The notes beneath the pieces are model-generated. The model was given only the letters and a program-made list of their open reading frames with translations. It made no database searches and had not been told where the DNA came from. A stretch of DNA of 64,000 nt from Clostridiales bacterium. Its GTDB lineage: Bacteria > Bacillota > Clostridia > Peptostreptococcales > Anaerovoracaceae. Positions within the stretch are counted from its first letter, which is position 1, and the number at the start of each line of letters is the position of its first letter. Location of the stretch: assembly GCA_015058275.1 (NCBI GenBank), contig SVCQ01000007.1, forward strand, positions 16,468 through 80,467. The letters run 5' to 3'. Positions 44,874 to 53,773 of this stretch are shown here, piece after piece. Both the position numbers and the translations under genes were made by a program.

Positions 44874-46195
44874 GCAAATACCATATCATCACATACGGAT
44901 GTCAGATGAACGAACACGACTCGGAGAATATCGCGGGTCTGCTTGAGGCGCTCGGATATGAGAACTGCGATGATCCGTACAAGGCGGACATCACGATCAT
45001 CAATACCTGCAGCGTCAGAGACAATGCGGACAAGAGATTCTTCGGTACGCTCGGACAGTTCAAAAAGGTAAAGAAGTCCAGGCCTGATTTCATGCTCTGC
45101 GTATGCGGATGCATGCCTCAGCAGCCGAGAGTTGTCGAGGAGATCAACAAGAGGTTCTCCTGGGTAGACATAGTCTTCGGGACACAAAACATAGCAAAGC
45201 TCCCGGAACTCATTGAGGAGAGACAAAAGACCGGCCGCAGGGTCAGGGCCATAGTGGACAACAATCCAAATATAGATGAAGACGAGATGAAGCCTGTAAG
45301 GATGCACAGCCACAAGGCTCTCGTCAATATAACTTACGGATGCAATAACTTCTGTACGTACTGCATAGTCCCGTATACAAGGGGCAGGGAGAAGAGCCGC
45401 ATGCTGAGCTCGGTTTGCGATGAGATAAGATCTCTTGTCGCAGACGGGGTGATCGAGGTGATGCTGCTTGGTCAGAACGTAGATTCATACAGGGACGCAG
45501 CCGGCCACAGCTTTGCAGATCTTATCAAGGCTGTAAATGACATCGAGGGGCTTGAACGCATCAGATTCATGACATCCCATCCGAAGGACATCTCGGATGA
45601 GATGATCGATTGCTTCAGGACCTGCAGCAAGCTCTGCCACAACATACATCTGCCGGTACAGTCCGGAAGCGACAGACTGCTCAAGAGGATGAACCGTCAT
45701 TACGACAGGGCGGCATATCTTGAGATAGTAGACAAGCTGAGATCAGCGGCTCCCGACATCACCATCTCCACAGATATAATCGTGGGATTCCCGGGAGAGA
45801 CCGAAGAGGACTTTGAGGAGACCCTGGATATAGCAAGGAAGGTCAGGTATGATTCGGCATTTACCTTTATCTACTCTCCGAGAGAAGGGACCCCGGCTGC
45901 CAGGTTTGAGGACCAGATACCTGATGATGTATGCCACGAGAGATTCGACAGGCTGGTGGATGTCATGAACGCCATCAGCTTTGAAAAGAATCAGGAGTAC
46001 ACGGGGAACATTTATGAGGTCATAGCCGAGGGCGTAAGCCGGAGCGATGAGACCACGGTTTCCGGAAGAACGGACGGCTTCAAGCTGGTCAACTTTACGA
46101 CTGACAAAAGTCCTGAGGAGATCATGGGCAGGAAAGTAAAAGTCAGGATCACTGAGAGCAAGACATTCAGTCTTGAAGGAGTGGAAGTCGAATAG
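44870..46195 (+). CDS. miaB: tRNA-2-methylthio-N6-dimethylallyladenosine synthase
   Basis: Radical-SAM methylthiotransferase for A37 of tRNA. 441 residues. N-terminal UPF0004 domain has three cysteines (YGCQMNEHDSE, NTCSVRDNA, CGCMPQ), the radical-SAM domain has CNNFCTYCIVPYTRGREKSR, and a C-terminal TRAM domain runs to ~440. Start is GTG at 44870, overlapping the gpsA stop. Its MiaA partner lies outside the window. A close paralogue (RimO/MtaB) is less likely given VPYTRGRE. Confidence 0.95.
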   Translation: MSKYHIITYGCQMNEHDSENIAGLLEALGYENCDDPYKADITIINTCSVRDNADKRFFGTLGQFKKVKKSRPDFMLCVCGCMPQQPRVVEEINKRFSWVDIVFGTQNIAKLPELIEERQKTGRRVRAIVDNNPNIDEDEMKPVRMHSHKALVNITYGCNNFCTYCIVPYTRGREKSRMLSSVCDEIRSLVADGVIEVMLLGQNVDSYRDAAGHSFADLIKAVNDIEGLERIRFMTSHPKDISDEMIDCFRTCSKLCHNIHLPVQSGSDRLLKRMNRHYDRAAYLEIVDKLRSAAPDITISTDIIVGFPGETEEDFEETLDIARKVRYDSAFTFIYSPREGTPAARFEDQIPDDVCHERFDRLVDVMNAISFEKNQEYTGNIYEVIAEGVSRSDETTVSGRTDGFKLVNFTTDKSPEEIMGRKVKVRITESKTFSLEGVEVE

Positions 46196-46197
46196 AG

Positions 46198-47673
46198 ATG
46201 CTGCTTGAACAGTTTCTACAGTTCTTTACATTCTCTCATATCATGCTTATCGTCTATGTGCTGAATGCGCTTATCGCATTTGGCCTGATTTTCTTTGACG
46301 ACAAATCTCCGACGGCTACGATGGCCTGGATAATGATACTCTTTATGGTGCCTGTGCTCGGGCTCTTCCTGTATCTGATATTGTCGCAGAATATCGCACG
46401 GCAACAGATCTTTAAGATGACAGAGGATGAGAAGCACGGACTCGGCACGCTGCTCGACTGGCAAAAGGAAGCCGTCAAGGATGAGATACCAGACGATTCG
46501 GAAGAGCTTCTGTCAAGATGGCGCGAGATGATCTCTATGAATCTCGACTACGCTGATGCTCTTCTTACAGGAAACGAGAGCGTTGATATGGTATTTGACG
46601 GCAAGGAGATGTTCGACAGGCTTTGCAGGGATATCGAAAACGCCAGATACACCATTAAGATCTGCTACTATATCGTAAGGGATGATTTTGTGGGCAGAAG
46701 GCTCATAGAGCTCTTGACGCAAAAGGCCAGAGAGGGAGTCAAGGTAAGGCTCCTTGTGGATGCCCTCGGAAGCCGCAGCATAGGTAACCGCGCTCTCAGG
46801 GAGTTCAGGAAGGCAGGCGGACAGTGCGCATACTTCTTCAAGCCTCTCATCAGGCACATGTACTTCCGCATCAATTACCGCAACCACCGCAAACTGGCGA
46901 TCATAGACAACGATATCGGATATATAGGCGGCTTCAATATCGCAAAGGAGTACCTCGGATACAAGCGGAAGTTCGGATACTGGAGGGACACCCAGCTGGT
47001 AATCAGGGGGAATGCCGTGGCTTCTCTCAACGAGAGATTCTATCAGGACTGGCGCTATGCCTCGGGTGAGGATCTCCATCTCATCGATCAGTCGATGAAG
47101 TATGCTTTCAAGGCCAGGAGCGGAGACATACCTATCCAGATCATATCCTGCGGACCTGAATCCGAGAAGGAAGAGGTCAAGATGGCCTTCATGAAGATGA
47201 TCACCGGTGCCAAGAAGAACATCTTCATACAGACACCGTATCTGGTGCCGGATACACCTATGATCGAATCACTAGTGATGGCAGCCAGATCAGGCATCGA
47301 TATAAGGATAATGATACCGTCCATACCGGATCATCCCTTCGTATACCGCACTACACTGTACAACGCCGGGAGACTGATCAAGGAGGGGGTCAAGTTCTAT
47401 ATTTATGATAACGGCTTCCTCCACGCCAAGACAATGACGGTCGACGGAGAACTCTGCACGGCGGGATCCACCAACTTCGACATAAGAAGCTTCAAGCTGA
47501 ATTTCGAATCGAACGCGTTCATATATGACGAAGAAGTCACTTCGAGGATGAACGAGCAGTTTCTAAAGGATATGGAGCACTGCAGGCCGTATACTCAAAA
47601 GGACAGGGACGAGATAAGCGTATACGAGAAGGCTGCAGAGTCCATCTCGAGGCTTCTGACCGAGATATTGTAA
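46198..47673 (+). CDS. cls: Cardiolipin synthase
   Basis: Membrane phospholipase-D-family enzyme that condenses two phosphatidylglycerols. 491 residues. Two N-terminal transmembrane helices (residues ~10-30 and ~38-60), then two HKD motifs: HRKLAIIDN around residues ~232-240 and HAKTMTVDGELCTAGSTNFD near ~410. The linker QNIARQQIF is typical. No strong Shine-Dalgarno; the ATG follows the miaB stop by 2 bases. Fed by the CdsA pathway. Confidence 0.95.
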   Translation: MLLEQFLQFFTFSHIMLIVYVLNALIAFGLIFFDDKSPTATMAWIMILFMVPVLGLFLYLILSQNIARQQIFKMTEDEKHGLGTLLDWQKEAVKDEIPDDSEELLSRWREMISMNLDYADALLTGNESVDMVFDGKEMFDRLCRDIENARYTIKICYYIVRDDFVGRRLIELLTQKAREGVKVRLLVDALGSRSIGNRALREFRKAGGQCAYFFKPLIRHMYFRINYRNHRKLAIIDNDIGYIGGFNIAKEYLGYKRKFGYWRDTQLVIRGNAVASLNERFYQDWRYASGEDLHLIDQSMKYAFKARSGDIPIQIISCGPESEKEEVKMAFMKMITGAKKNIFIQTPYLVPDTPMIESLVMAARSGIDIRIMIPSIPDHPFVYRTTLYNAGRLIKEGVKFYIYDNGFLHAKTMTVDGELCTAGSTNFDIRSFKLNFESNAFIYDEEVTSRMNEQFLKDMEHCRPYTQKDRDEISVYEKAAESISRLLTEIL

Positions 47674-47691
47674 GCAGAAAGGAATACCGAA

Positions 47692-48312
47692 TTGAATACA
47701 GATATCATTCTTACAAAATTACTGACGCTGCCGGGCATCATAGTCGGCCTCAGCTTCCACGAGTTCGCTCATGCCTGGGTATCCGACAGGCTCGGTGACC
47801 CGACCCCGAGGAGACAGGGCAGAGTAACGATCAATCCCATGGCGCACATAGACTGGATAGGATTTATCGCGCTGCTGCTTGTCGGCTTCGGATGGGGCAA
47901 GCCGGTGCAGATAGATCCGAGCTACTACAAACACAGGAGAAGGGATGAGTTCCTCGTGGCCATAGCGGGAGTCACGATGAATCTAATTATCGCCGTTATC
48001 CTCTCGATACCTGCAAAGATGATGCTGAAGGCATATTCATCGACAGTGCCTTCTGATCTTGTGTACAACATATATCTGATCATCTTTTATGCCATCTCGA
48101 TCAACGTAGTGCTGATGATATTCAACCTCCTTCCTGTACCGCCTCTTGACGGATGGGGCATAGTCACTCAGATATTCCGTCTGGACAGGTATGACTGGTG
48201 GTACAAGGTGTACAATTACGGTATGTACATACTGCTGGCGCTTATAGTGTTCAATGTTACCGATCTCGTGCTCACACCGCTTGTCAATGCGGTCATGAAT
48301 ATAATCATGTAA
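47692..48312 (+). CDS. Site-2-type zinc protease (M50 family, SpoIVFB-like)
   Basis: Membrane-embedded metalloprotease with unknown substrate. 206 residues with about five helices. HEFAH zinc motif (residues ~23-27), GFGWGKPVQ, GVTMNLIIA and the third ligand in NLLPVPPLDGW. No PDZ domain, unlike the RseP at 3655-4668. Start is TTG at 47692 with AAAGGA about 8 bases upstream. Ends before a hairpin at 48319. The family includes the sporulation protease SpoIVFB but this small form is widespread and its role cannot be told. Confidence 0.9.
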   Translation: MNTDIILTKLLTLPGIIVGLSFHEFAHAWVSDRLGDPTPRRQGRVTINPMAHIDWIGFIALLLVGFGWGKPVQIDPSYYKHRRRDEFLVAIAGVTMNLIIAVILSIPAKMMLKAYSSTVPSDLVYNIYLIIFYAISINVVLMIFNLLPVPPLDGWGIVTQIFRLDRYDWWYKVYNYGMYILLALIVFNVTDLVLTPLVNAVMNIIM

Positions 48313-48318
48313 ACAAAA

Positions 48319-48345
48319 GGCAGCAGCGTAAGCTGCTGCCTGTAC
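48319..48345 (+). terminator. Hairpin ending the rlmN-to-protease gene run
   Basis: Perfect 9-pair stem GGCAGCAGC / GCTGCTGCC around GTAA, followed by TGTACTCTTT. It sits between two converging genes and could act in both directions; the minus-strand tail is CCTTTTGTTT, which is the better T run. Confidence 0.75.
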
Positions 48346-48367
48346 TCTTTGGTTATAAAACGGATCG

Positions 48368-49027
48368 TCAGAAGTATCTTGTGATCCTGCGGAGCTTGGA
48401 CTGCTCCATGTGGGATTCCATGGCCTTGCGGCCCGCCGCTGCGTTTTTGGACTCCACAGCCTCGAAGATAGCCTTGTGCTCTTCGAGTATGGTCCTCAGA
48501 TCTTCCTCAGTATAGGTCTTGTGAGGCGCCGAATGCTTGAGATATGTCTGGTATACAGACAGGGTCTTTTCAAGGATGTGGTCCTTGGTCCCGGCATAGA
48601 TGATGCTGTGGAACTGAGAGTTGAACGAAAGGACCTTTTCGACATCGTCTCTCATGGTATAGAACTCCATGAAGTCGAGAGTCTCGCCGAGCCGGTCTAT
48701 CTCCTCGCTGGTCATGCGCTTGATGGCCCATTCGACGGCCTGCGCCTCAAAGAGGGACCTCAGGTCAAAGAGGTCGGATATGTCGCGCTTGGTAAGACCT
48801 GTGATGAAAGCGCCTCTGTTGGGGATGTTTTCGATAAGACCGTCAGATTCGAGCTGGCGGAAAGCCTCTCTTACGGGGGTGCGGCTGACATGGTATCTCT
48901 CGCATACGGCATGCTCGGTGATCTTGCTGCCGTTTGTAAGCTCGCCGGATAATATATCTCTTTGCAGATCGCTGTAAAGACCGGCGGAGAGGGGCTGTAT
49001 GGATTTTTCGTTAATGATCGTCTCCAT
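48368..49027 (-). CDS. GntR-family regulator, FadR (FCD) subgroup
   Basis: Winged-helix transcription factor. 219 residues. N-terminal DNA-binding domain: HAVCERYHVSRTPVREAFRQLESDGLI (recognition helix SRTPVREAF), and a wing PNRGAFI. The C-terminal helical FCD domain has the metal-binding-type HSIIY, and later HKAIF and SHMEQSK histidines. The inducer is not predictable; FCD proteins typically sense carboxylates or sugar acids. The gene is convergent with the operon to its left and divergent from nth. A candidate operator lies 36 bases upstream of its start. Confidence 0.9.
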   Translation of the reverse strand: METIINEKSIQPLSAGLYSDLQRDILSGELTNGSKITEHAVCERYHVSRTPVREAFRQLESDGLIENIPNRGAFITGLTKRDISDLFDLRSLFEAQAVEWAIKRMTSEEIDRLGETLDFMEFYTMRDDVEKVLSFNSQFHSIIYAGTKDHILEKTLSVYQTYLKHSAPHKTYTEEDLRTILEEHKAIFEAVESKNAAAGRKAMESHMEQSKLRRITRYF

Positions 49028-49062
49028 GACTTAACCTCACTTATCCACAGGGAACATGGGAT

Positions 49063-49070
49063 TGTATACA
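49063..49070. promoter_or_regulatory. Candidate GntR operator between gntR and nth
   Basis: The palindrome TGTATACA (in ATTGTATACATTT) fits the loose N-GT-x2-AC-N form bound by FCD-subfamily GntR proteins. It lies in the 86-base divergent gap, 36 bases from the gntR start, where it could cause self-repression. No clean -35/-10 pair could be assigned to either gene, and nth has no obvious Shine-Dalgarno. Confidence 0.45.
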
Positions 49071-49113
49071 TTTACTATAAACCTTTGAATTTCAATAATC
49101 AATATTTGACGAA

Positions 49114-49749
49114 ATGAAACGATTACCAAAGAATAGAATACCTGAGGTCATGGGCATCCTTGAGGGGATGCATCCCGAGGCCATGTGTGCTCTTGATCAC
49201 CGCAGCAGTTACGAGCTTCTCGTTGCGGTCGTACTGTCTGCGCAGACCACTGATGTAAGCGTCAACAAGGTGACACCTGAGCTCTTCCGCAAATACCCTG
49301 ATCCTGCATCGCTCGCAGCGGCTGACCAGGCAGATGTGATGGACACTATCAAAACGATAGGACTGTACAGAAACAAATCCGCCAACATCATAAAGCTTGC
49401 TCAGAAGCTGACAGAAGATTATGACGGCATCGTACCCTCAGACTTCAACGAGCTCGTCAAACTGCCGGGCGTTGGACGCAAGACAGCTAATGTGGTGATG
49501 GCCGAAGCCTTCGGGAAGCCTGCCATAGCCGTGGATACGCATGTATTCAGGGTCGCCAACAGGATTGGGCTTACAGATGCTGATGATGTCAATAAGACAG
49601 AGGATCAGCTAAAAGAAAGACTGCCTGAAGATCAGTGGATAAGAGCACATCATCTGCTTATATTCCACGGACGCAAGGTATGTCATGCAAGAAAGCCGGA
49701 CTGCGAAGCCTGCGGTCTTAATGAGATCTGTTTAGGAGTGAAAAAGTGA
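49114..49749 (+). CDS. nth: Endonuclease III
   Basis: Base-excision repair glycosylase/AP lyase for oxidised pyrimidines. 211 residues. Helix-hairpin-helix LPGVGRKTANVV with the catalytic Lys, catalytic Asp in VDTHVFR, and the [4Fe-4S] ligands in the C-terminal CHARKPDCEACGLNEIC (C-x6-C-x2-C-x5-C). ATG at 49114 lacks a clear ribosome site. Its stop overlaps the sbcD GTG start, making nth-sbcD-sbcC a DNA-repair run. Confidence 0.96.
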   Translation: MKRLPKNRIPEVMGILEGMHPEAMCALDHRSSYELLVAVVLSAQTTDVSVNKVTPELFRKYPDPASLAAADQADVMDTIKTIGLYRNKSANIIKLAQKLTEDYDGIVPSDFNELVKLPGVGRKTANVVMAEAFGKPAIAVDTHVFRVANRIGLTDADDVNKTEDQLKERLPEDQWIRAHHLLIFHGRKVCHARKPDCEACGLNEICLGVKK

Positions 49750-50888
49750 GAATAATACATTTATCCGATCTGCACCTTGGCAAGAGAGTAAACGAATACT
49801 CCATGCTCGAGGACCAGAGATACATACTCGATGAGATCATCGGGATAATAGAAGAATCAAAGCCGCAGGCGGTAGTGATCGCCGGCGATGTATACGACAA
49901 GCCGACCCCGCCGGCAGAGGCCGTACAGCTCTTTGACTGCTTCATAAGCAGGCTGGAGGAGATGCAGCTTGAGGTCTTTGTCATAAGCGGCAATCACGAT
50001 TCGGCGGAGAGGCTGTCGTTTGCGTCGAGCATCATGGACAAAAGAGGCATACACTTTGCGGGACGCTACGATGGCTTGGTATCCAAAGTTGTTCTCAGCG
50101 ATGAGTACGGTGATATCAACTTCTACATGCTGCCATTCATAAAGCCTGTACATGTCAGGGCGGCATTTGCAGACGAAGAGCCGGCGATAAGCTCATACGA
50201 TGATGCCCTCAGATACGCGGTCGAGAGGATGGATGTGGATACATCTTCCCGTAATGTCCTCATAGCTCATCAGTTCGTGACCGGGGCCGAGACCTGTGAG
50301 TCTGAGGAACTCTCCGCAGGAGGCCTTGATAACGTAGACGCTTCCATATTCGAGAGATTCGACTACACCGCTCTCGGGCATCTGCACGGGCCTCAGGACA
50401 TAGTCAAAGGGCGCATAAGATACTGCGGCACGCCTCTAAAGTACTCGTTCTCGGAGGTGAATCACAGGAAATCCGTGACTGTCGTGGACATGGGACCTAA
50501 GGGAGACGTTTCGGTGACCACAAGGGAACTCAGGCCGCTCAGAGACATGCAGGTGTTAAAGTCTGAATTCAGCAAGTTGACTGATAAGACTTATTATGAA
50601 GAAATCGATACAGACAATTACATGCGGATAATACTGACGGATGAGGAGGATGTGATAGGCGCTTTGTCAGAACTTAGGGCCATCTATCCGAATATCATGC
50701 GTCTCGAGTACGACAATGCGAGAACTAGGGCACAGGCCTTATCGCCTGATACCGCAGAAAGCGATTCAAGGACGCCTCTTGAGATCTTCGCAGGTCTCTA
50801 CGAGGCGCAGAACGGCAAGCCTATGAGCGATGAACAGACAGCTCTTGTAACAGAGCTTATAGATAAAGTGTGGGGAAGTGATAAATGA
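49746..50888 (+). CDS. sbcD: Exonuclease SbcD (Mre11-type nuclease)
   Basis: Nuclease subunit of the SbcCD complex cutting DNA hairpins and ends. 380 residues. Calcineurin-like metal motifs: DLHLGK, GDVYDKPTPP, GNHDSAERL, HQFVTG, and GHLHGP. GTG start overlaps nth, and the stop overlaps the sbcC ATG, so coupling is expected. The C-terminal ~100 residues form the capping domain, with typical ELRPLRDM. Confidence 0.95.
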   Translation: MRIIHLSDLHLGKRVNEYSMLEDQRYILDEIIGIIEESKPQAVVIAGDVYDKPTPPAEAVQLFDCFISRLEEMQLEVFVISGNHDSAERLSFASSIMDKRGIHFAGRYDGLVSKVVLSDEYGDINFYMLPFIKPVHVRAAFADEEPAISSYDDALRYAVERMDVDTSSRNVLIAHQFVTGAETCESEELSAGGLDNVDASIFERFDYTALGHLHGPQDIVKGRIRYCGTPLKYSFSEVNHRKSVTVVDMGPKGDVSVTTRELRPLRDMQVLKSEFSKLTDKTYYEEIDTDNYMRIILTDEEDVIGALSELRAIYPNIMRLEYDNARTRAQALSPDTAESDSRTPLEIFAGLYEAQNGKPMSDEQTALVTELIDKVWGSDK

Positions 50889-53653
50889 GACCTATCAGAC
50901 TGACGATGGAGGGCTTCGGCCCATATAAGGACAGGACGGTCATCGACATGGATGCTCTCGGCACAGGCGGCATTTACCTTGTGACCGGAGATACTGGAGC
51001 AGGCAAGACATTCATATTCGATGCGATCACATATGCGCTGTACGGTGAGACAAGCGGTGGCAGCCGGGACAGCAGGACGCTCAGATCCCAGTATGCAGAC
51101 GATGATGACGAGACCTATGTCGAACTGCTCTTTGAGTACGCCGGCAGGAGATATACCGTGCGCAGAAGTCCCGAGTACAACAGGAAGAAAAAACGCGGCG
51201 ATGGATATACCCGCGAGAGCGCGACGGCCGTCCTCACATACGATGACGGCAGCGTGGTTGACGGTCCGTCAAAGGTGGGCGATGCCGTCAGAGATCTCCT
51301 TGGCATAGACAGGGGCCAGTTCTGCAATATCGTCATGATAGCCCAGGGCGAGTTCAGGAAGCTCCTCAATGCCGGCACGGATGAGAGACAGCGCCTGTTC
51401 AGAAAGCTCTTCAATACCATGCCGTACAACGACCTCGCAGATGAACTCAAGGCGGCGGCAAAGGCCATAGATGATGAATATGACTCCAAACGCAAAGAGA
51501 TAGACATGGCTCTTTCGGGCCTGAGCTGCAGCTTTGACGAGGAGATATCCGCGACTCTGAGCGAGCTCAAGGAGGCCGGGAACACATCCGCAGATGAGAT
51601 ATCCGAGAGGCTTGAATCCATGATCGGATACTGCAGATCAAAGCTGGAGGAGACTTCATCAGAACTTGCGGAGACAGAAGAGGTACTGACCGACGCAAAC
51701 AGCAAGCTGGCGGTCATCGACAGCTACAGGCAGAGTGTCAAGGACCTTGAGACAGCAAGGTCAAACGTCGATAAGCTGGAGGATGCCATAAAGACCGCTG
51801 AGTTCGAGCTCCAGCTCGCCAATGAGGAGAAGCCTCTTATCGAGGAACTCAGAAGCGAGGCTGCAGTTCTCGAGAGCGGGCTTGATTCGTATAATGCCCT
51901 TGATGAGATCAATGAAGAACTTGCGAAGACCGTCGAAGATCAGCAGGAGAGGAAGGCTGCTCTTAGGGCCCTCAAGGAGAAACGCAATGAAGCAGGGAAA
52001 GCCCTTGAGGATATGAAGGCGGATCTTGATGACCTCAAATACTCTGATGAGCACATGACCAGGATCAAAAACGATATCGAAAAGACAGGCAACCGCATAT
52101 CCATGCTGGAAGCTCTTGTGACCGAGATAGACAAGGTAAACGAGCTGAGGACTGTGCTGAGCGGTCAGCAGGAGGAGCTCATACCTCTGACTGCCCGTGC
52201 GGAGGAGCTCGAGGCTGATTACTCAAAGTCTTATTCGGACTTCCTGCGCGGCCAGGCCGGCCTGCTGGCTGCACGTCTCCAGGAGGGACGTCCGTGCCCT
52301 GTATGCGGATCATACAGGCATCCGGATCCCGCTGAACCCAGCAGCGAGATACTGTCCGCTGAGGACATTGAGGAAAAGAGCCGTGAAGCCAAGGAGGCAA
52401 GAGAGCTCGCCGTAGCCAAATCCGGAGAGGCTCAGAAGACCAAGGGCAGCCTCAACGCCGTTGAATTCAGCGCAAAAGAGATCGCTCTCAGGGAGACGGG
52501 ATTTGACGATCTGGACAAGGCCCTCGCGAAGGCTGAGTCCGAGACGGAGGAATTCAGGGGGAACATTGAAAAGCTCAGACAGACCGAAAAGGACCTCGAA
52601 GAGAGGATCGCAAAGAAGTCTGAACTGGAGGAGTCTGTCAAAAAGGCAGAATCCGATCTCGAAGAACTCAGCAATAAGGTCATAGATGCCGACAAGGAGA
52701 TGGTCAGGATAGATACCTTGGTCAATTCCCTTAAGGAGAAGAGAGATACTACGGCCAGAGAGCTGCGCTTCGCAGGTCGCAGGGAAGCTGAAGATCACAT
52801 TGCAGGCATCAGAGAGAAGGCCGACGCCAAACAAAAAGCCATAGAGGATGCTGAGGGCAGCATAATCAAGGCGAAGGAGCAAAAGACCGCAAACGACGCA
52901 AGCATAGGAGAGCTTGAGAAGGTCGTAGCCGATGTCGTTCCTATGGATGAGATAGAAGTGCGCGAGCGTAAGGCTGAGGCAGAGAAGAGAAAGTCCGAAC
53001 TGAGCGAACTCAGTACGGCTCTCAATACAGATATAGTAAATGCCGGCAATACACTTGATCTTGTCAGAAGGAATGCTGTCGATCTGGAGGTAGTCAGGAA
53101 GAGACATGAAGTGGTCGACTCGCTTGTCAGGACTGCGACAGGATCGCTTCCGGGCAAGGAGAGGATAAGCCTTGAGACATACGTACAGGCATTCTATTTT
53201 GACCGCATCATCAGGAGAGCCAACATACGTCTCAGGATGATGTCCGGCGGCCAGTATGAATTCGCAAGGGCTGAGGAATCCGGCGACAGGAGGGCGCGCT
53301 TCGGCCTCGACCTCAGCGTCATCGATCACTACAGCGGGACTTCGCGTCCGGTAAATACACTTTCGGGCGGAGAGAGCTTCCTCGCATCGCTGTCGCTCGC
53401 TCTTGGGATGTCAGATGAGGTACAGGCTTCAGCGGGCGGCATACGCCTTGATACAATGTTTGTCGATGAAGGCTTCGGATCACTTGACTCGGAGACCCTT
53501 GAGAAGGCGATACGGACGCTTACAGAGCTTTCCGACGAGGACAGGCTCGTAGGCATAATATCGCATGTTGAGGCCCTCAAATCGAGGATAGACAGGCAGA
53601 TCGTGGTAAGCAAGGACAAGAGCAGTGGCAGCCGCGTTACAGTCATATCGTGA
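50885..53653 (+). CDS. sbcC: Exonuclease SbcC (Rad50-type ATPase)
   Basis: ATPase partner of SbcD. 922 residues, shorter than E. coli SbcC. Walker A GDTGAGKTFIFDAI (from ~33), QFCNIVMIAQGEF, coiled coils, zinc-hook CPVCG (~471-475), second coiled coil, the signature LSGGESFLASLSLALGM (~820-840) and Walker B MFVDEGFGSLD. Starts within the sbcD stop (ATGA). Ends before a promoter region for gap. Confidence 0.95.
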   Translation: MRPIRLTMEGFGPYKDRTVIDMDALGTGGIYLVTGDTGAGKTFIFDAITYALYGETSGGSRDSRTLRSQYADDDDETYVELLFEYAGRRYTVRRSPEYNRKKKRGDGYTRESATAVLTYDDGSVVDGPSKVGDAVRDLLGIDRGQFCNIVMIAQGEFRKLLNAGTDERQRLFRKLFNTMPYNDLADELKAAAKAIDDEYDSKRKEIDMALSGLSCSFDEEISATLSELKEAGNTSADEISERLESMIGYCRSKLEETSSELAETEEVLTDANSKLAVIDSYRQSVKDLETARSNVDKLEDAIKTAEFELQLANEEKPLIEELRSEAAVLESGLDSYNALDEINEELAKTVEDQQERKAALRALKEKRNEAGKALEDMKADLDDLKYSDEHMTRIKNDIEKTGNRISMLEALVTEIDKVNELRTVLSGQQEELIPLTARAEELEADYSKSYSDFLRGQAGLLAARLQEGRPCPVCGSYRHPDPAEPSSEILSAEDIEEKSREAKEARELAVAKSGEAQKTKGSLNAVEFSAKEIALRETGFDDLDKALAKAESETEEFRGNIEKLRQTEKDLEERIAKKSELEESVKKAESDLEELSNKVIDADKEMVRIDTLVNSLKEKRDTTARELRFAGRREAEDHIAGIREKADAKQKAIEDAEGSIIKAKEQKTANDASIGELEKVVADVVPMDEIEVRERKAEAEKRKSELSELSTALNTDIVNAGNTLDLVRRNAVDLEVVRKRHEVVDSLVRTATGSLPGKERISLETYVQAFYFDRIIRRANIRLRMMSGGQYEFARAEESGDRRARFGLDLSVIDHYSGTSRPVNTLSGGESFLASLSLALGMSDEVQASAGGIRLDTMFVDEGFGSLDSETLEKAIRTLTELSDEDRLVGIISHVEALKSRIDRQIVVSKDKSSGSRVTVIS

Positions 53654-53666
53654 GCAATAATTAGCC

Positions 53667-53695
53667 TTGTAAATAAAGGGCTTCATTGTTAATAT
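53667..53695 (+). promoter_or_regulatory. Candidate promoter for gap-pgk-tpiA
   Basis: TTGTAA (53667-53672) and TAATAT (53690-53695) are 17 bases apart. A separate TATAAT at 53751-53756 is closer to the start codon (53774) but has no acceptable -35 box. Either could serve. The 120-base gap is AT-rich without clear hairpins; AGGAGGAG precedes the ATG. Confidence 0.45.
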
Positions 53696-53773
53696 TATTA
53701 AGTAGACAATAACGTATCACTACAAAGCACTATACATATATATCTGCTAGTATAATCATCCAGGAGGAGAGAA

